From positions 1,180,016-1,244,015 of the forward strand of contig JAGYKD010000001.1 in assembly GCA_018401695.1 (NCBI GenBank): a stretch of 64,000 nt of DNA, read 5' to 3'. The DNA is from Flavobacteriales bacterium (GTDB lineage Bacteria; Bacteroidota; Bacteroidia; CAIKAF01). A program made the position numbers and the translations under genes. The stretch's first letter is position 1, and every line of letters starts with the position of its first letter. This document shows positions 62,771-64,000 of this stretch, one piece after another. Below the pieces are notes generated by a model that did not search any database, had not been told where the DNA came from, and worked only from the letters and a program-made list of their open reading frames with translations.

Positions 62771-64000
62771 ATGCGAAGCATACTTGCCCCCCTGCTTTCC
62801 GGTGTTCTTTTGGCCTTGGCCTGGCCGGTTCACGGAATTCCTTTGTTGCTTTTTGTAGCCTTAGTGCCCTTGTTTTGGCTCGAAGAACATATCCGAAAGG
62901 ATGGGTTCTCCAAAAAGGGGCTGCGGTTTTTTATGCTTTCGTGGTCGGGGTTTTTGCTGTTCAATGCCCTTACCACTTGGTGGGTTTGGAACTCTACGGC
63001 CGGAGGAGCCATTCTGGCCATTGTGTGCAATGCCCTATTTATGGCTTTGGTGTTCTTGCTTTACTTTAAGACCGCAGGACGTTTGGGTGCTTTTCGCGGA
63101 AAAGTGAGTTTGGTATTTTTTTGGCTGGCTTTTGAGTATGCCCACCTCAATTGGGATTTAAGTTGGCCTTGGCTTCAGTTGGGCAATGGGTTTGCGGCTT
63201 GGTATCCAATGATTCAGTGGTATGAATGGACAGGCGTTATGGGCGGCACGCTTTGGGTTTTAGTGGCCAATATGTTGGTTTGGAAAGCCCTTTGCAGCAA
63301 TCCACGGAGGGTAGCCTCTTTTGCTCCTTTTCTTTTGTTGGTTTTTATCCCTTCTGTTTGGAGTTTAGTACGTTATTTTACTTGGGAAGATAAAGGGGAG
63401 GTCGTAGAAGTGGTGGCCGTACAGCCCAATATAGACCCTTACACGGAAAAGTTTAAAACAAGTGCCGTTGTTCAAGCAGAGGCTATGACAAACTTAGCTC
63501 AGCAAGGCATAGGTCCCGAAACCCGTTTGGTTTTGTTTCCCGAAACAGCAGTTCCTTCGTCCATTTGGCATCAGGATGTGGCCAGCACTCCAAAGTTGCG
63601 TTTTTACAGGGCTTTGTTGGAGAACCGACCTGAAATTTCGGTGATTACCGGGGTTTATTACATCCAAACCTTTCCTTTTTCCGAAGGCCCCGCTCCCTTA
63701 TCGGCCAAAGTGTTACCAAACGGCGATTTTGTAGAGGATTACAACAGCGCTTTGCAGCTGAACCCGGATGGTAGCGTGGCCATTTACCATAAGTCTAAAT
63801 TGGTGCCGGGCCCTGAAACCTTTCCTTTTGCGGAGGTTTTAAAGCCTTTTCAAGAAACCTTATTAAAAAACATCCATGGGGTTGGCGATATGGGAAAACA
63901 AAAAGAGCGTAGTGTTTTTCCGCATCCCACCCAAGCTGCTTTAGTAGCTGCACCCGTGATTTGTTATGAGTCGGTGTATGGCGATTTTGTTACAGAGTAT
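62771..64000 (+). CDS. lnt: Apolipoprotein N-acyltransferase (5' part, cut by the window)
   Basis: Inner-membrane enzyme that adds the third acyl chain to lipoproteins. The 410 residues in the window are in frame to the edge. The N-terminal six or so helices (about 1-190) precede the nitrilase-like domain with the catalytic triad: Glu in LVLFPETAVP (about 257), Lys in IYHKSKLVPGPE (about 340) and Cys in VICYESVYG (about 398). It starts 19 bases after porU. The gene is expected to need roughly another 120-150 codons beyond the window. Many lipoproteins here, such as Omp28, are substrates in principle. Confidence 0.93.
   Translation, partial: MRSILAPLLSGVLLALAWPVHGIPLLLFVALVPLFWLEEHIRKDGFSKKGLRFFMLSWSGFLLFNALTTWWVWNSTAGGAILAIVCNALFMALVFLLYFKTAGRLGAFRGKVSLVFFWLAFEYAHLNWDLSWPWLQLGNGFAAWYPMIQWYEWTGVMGGTLWVLVANMLVWKALCSNPRRVASFAPFLLLVFIPSVWSLVRYFTWEDKGEVVEVVAVQPNIDPYTEKFKTSAVVQAEAMTNLAQQGIGPETRLVLFPETAVPSSIWHQDVASTPKLRFYRALLENRPEISVITGVYYIQTFPFSEGPAPLSAKVLPNGDFVEDYNSALQLNPDGSVAIYHKSKLVPGPETFPFAEVLKPFQETLLKNIHGVGDMGKQKERSVFPHPTQAALVAAPVICYESVYGDFVTEY

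Overview
The window comes from a bacterium of the phylum Bacteroidota, most likely a flavobacterium-like lineage. The evidence is the type IX secretion system (T9SS) parts sprA, porV and porU, a protein with a T9SS C-terminal sorting domain, Omp28 and DUF6029 outer-membrane families, TAnnTTTG-type -7 promoter boxes, and almost no Shine-Dalgarno sequences. There are about 46 protein genes and I found no tRNA, rRNA, CRISPR array or complete insertion sequence. Many genes are coupled by ATGA, GTGA, TAGTG or TGATG overlaps.

1-10.7 kb: a minus-strand sulfide operon. Its order is tauE/safE permease, persulfide dioxygenase-rhodanese fusion, thioredoxin, YeeE/YedE half 1, an OprD-like porin, YeeE/YedE half 2, a 31-codon repeat ORF, type II sulfide:quinone oxidoreductase, a SAM methyltransferase, then cydA and cydB. 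Together these could import, oxidise and respire reduced sulfur with a sulfide-tolerant terminal oxidase. A GTAAC-N4-GTTAC palindrome lies upstream. Two copies of a GC-rich repeat in inverted orientation bracket the operon.

10.7-24.6 kb: sprA and ruvA, a pirin/nitroreductase operon, proline dehydrogenase, and divergent from it aroB-aroA. 24.6-32.9 kb: repeat-rich spacers, an AAA ATPase (DUF4143), a TPR histidine kinase, and an acetyltransferase / sodium symporter / amino-acid racemase-like operon. 32.9-41.4 kb: a PfkB kinase, two paralogous AraC regulators flanking a small XRE regulator, a candidate small RNA, a KefB-type antiporter, a DUF3050 protein and a flavodoxin-like protein.

41.4-53.3 kb: a queuosine-precursor transporter, a T9SS-exported serine hydrolase, DUF1569 and SUMF1-like proteins, a lipoprotein with free-methionine sulfoxide reductase, Omp28, DUF6029, TlpA-like thioredoxin, GT9 glycosyltransferase, a zinc-ligand-less sirtuin, and kynurenine 3-monooxygenase. 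53.8-64 kb: gcvH-vanZ-tonB, purS and pssA on the minus strand, then porV-porU and the 5' part of lnt, which runs off the window.

The least explained content is intergenic. At least three families of 80-220 bp structured elements are scattered between genes. In one family each copy has a different but perfectly complementary outer stem around a related inner hairpin, the covariation pattern expected of a structured RNA or a hairpin-based mobile element.
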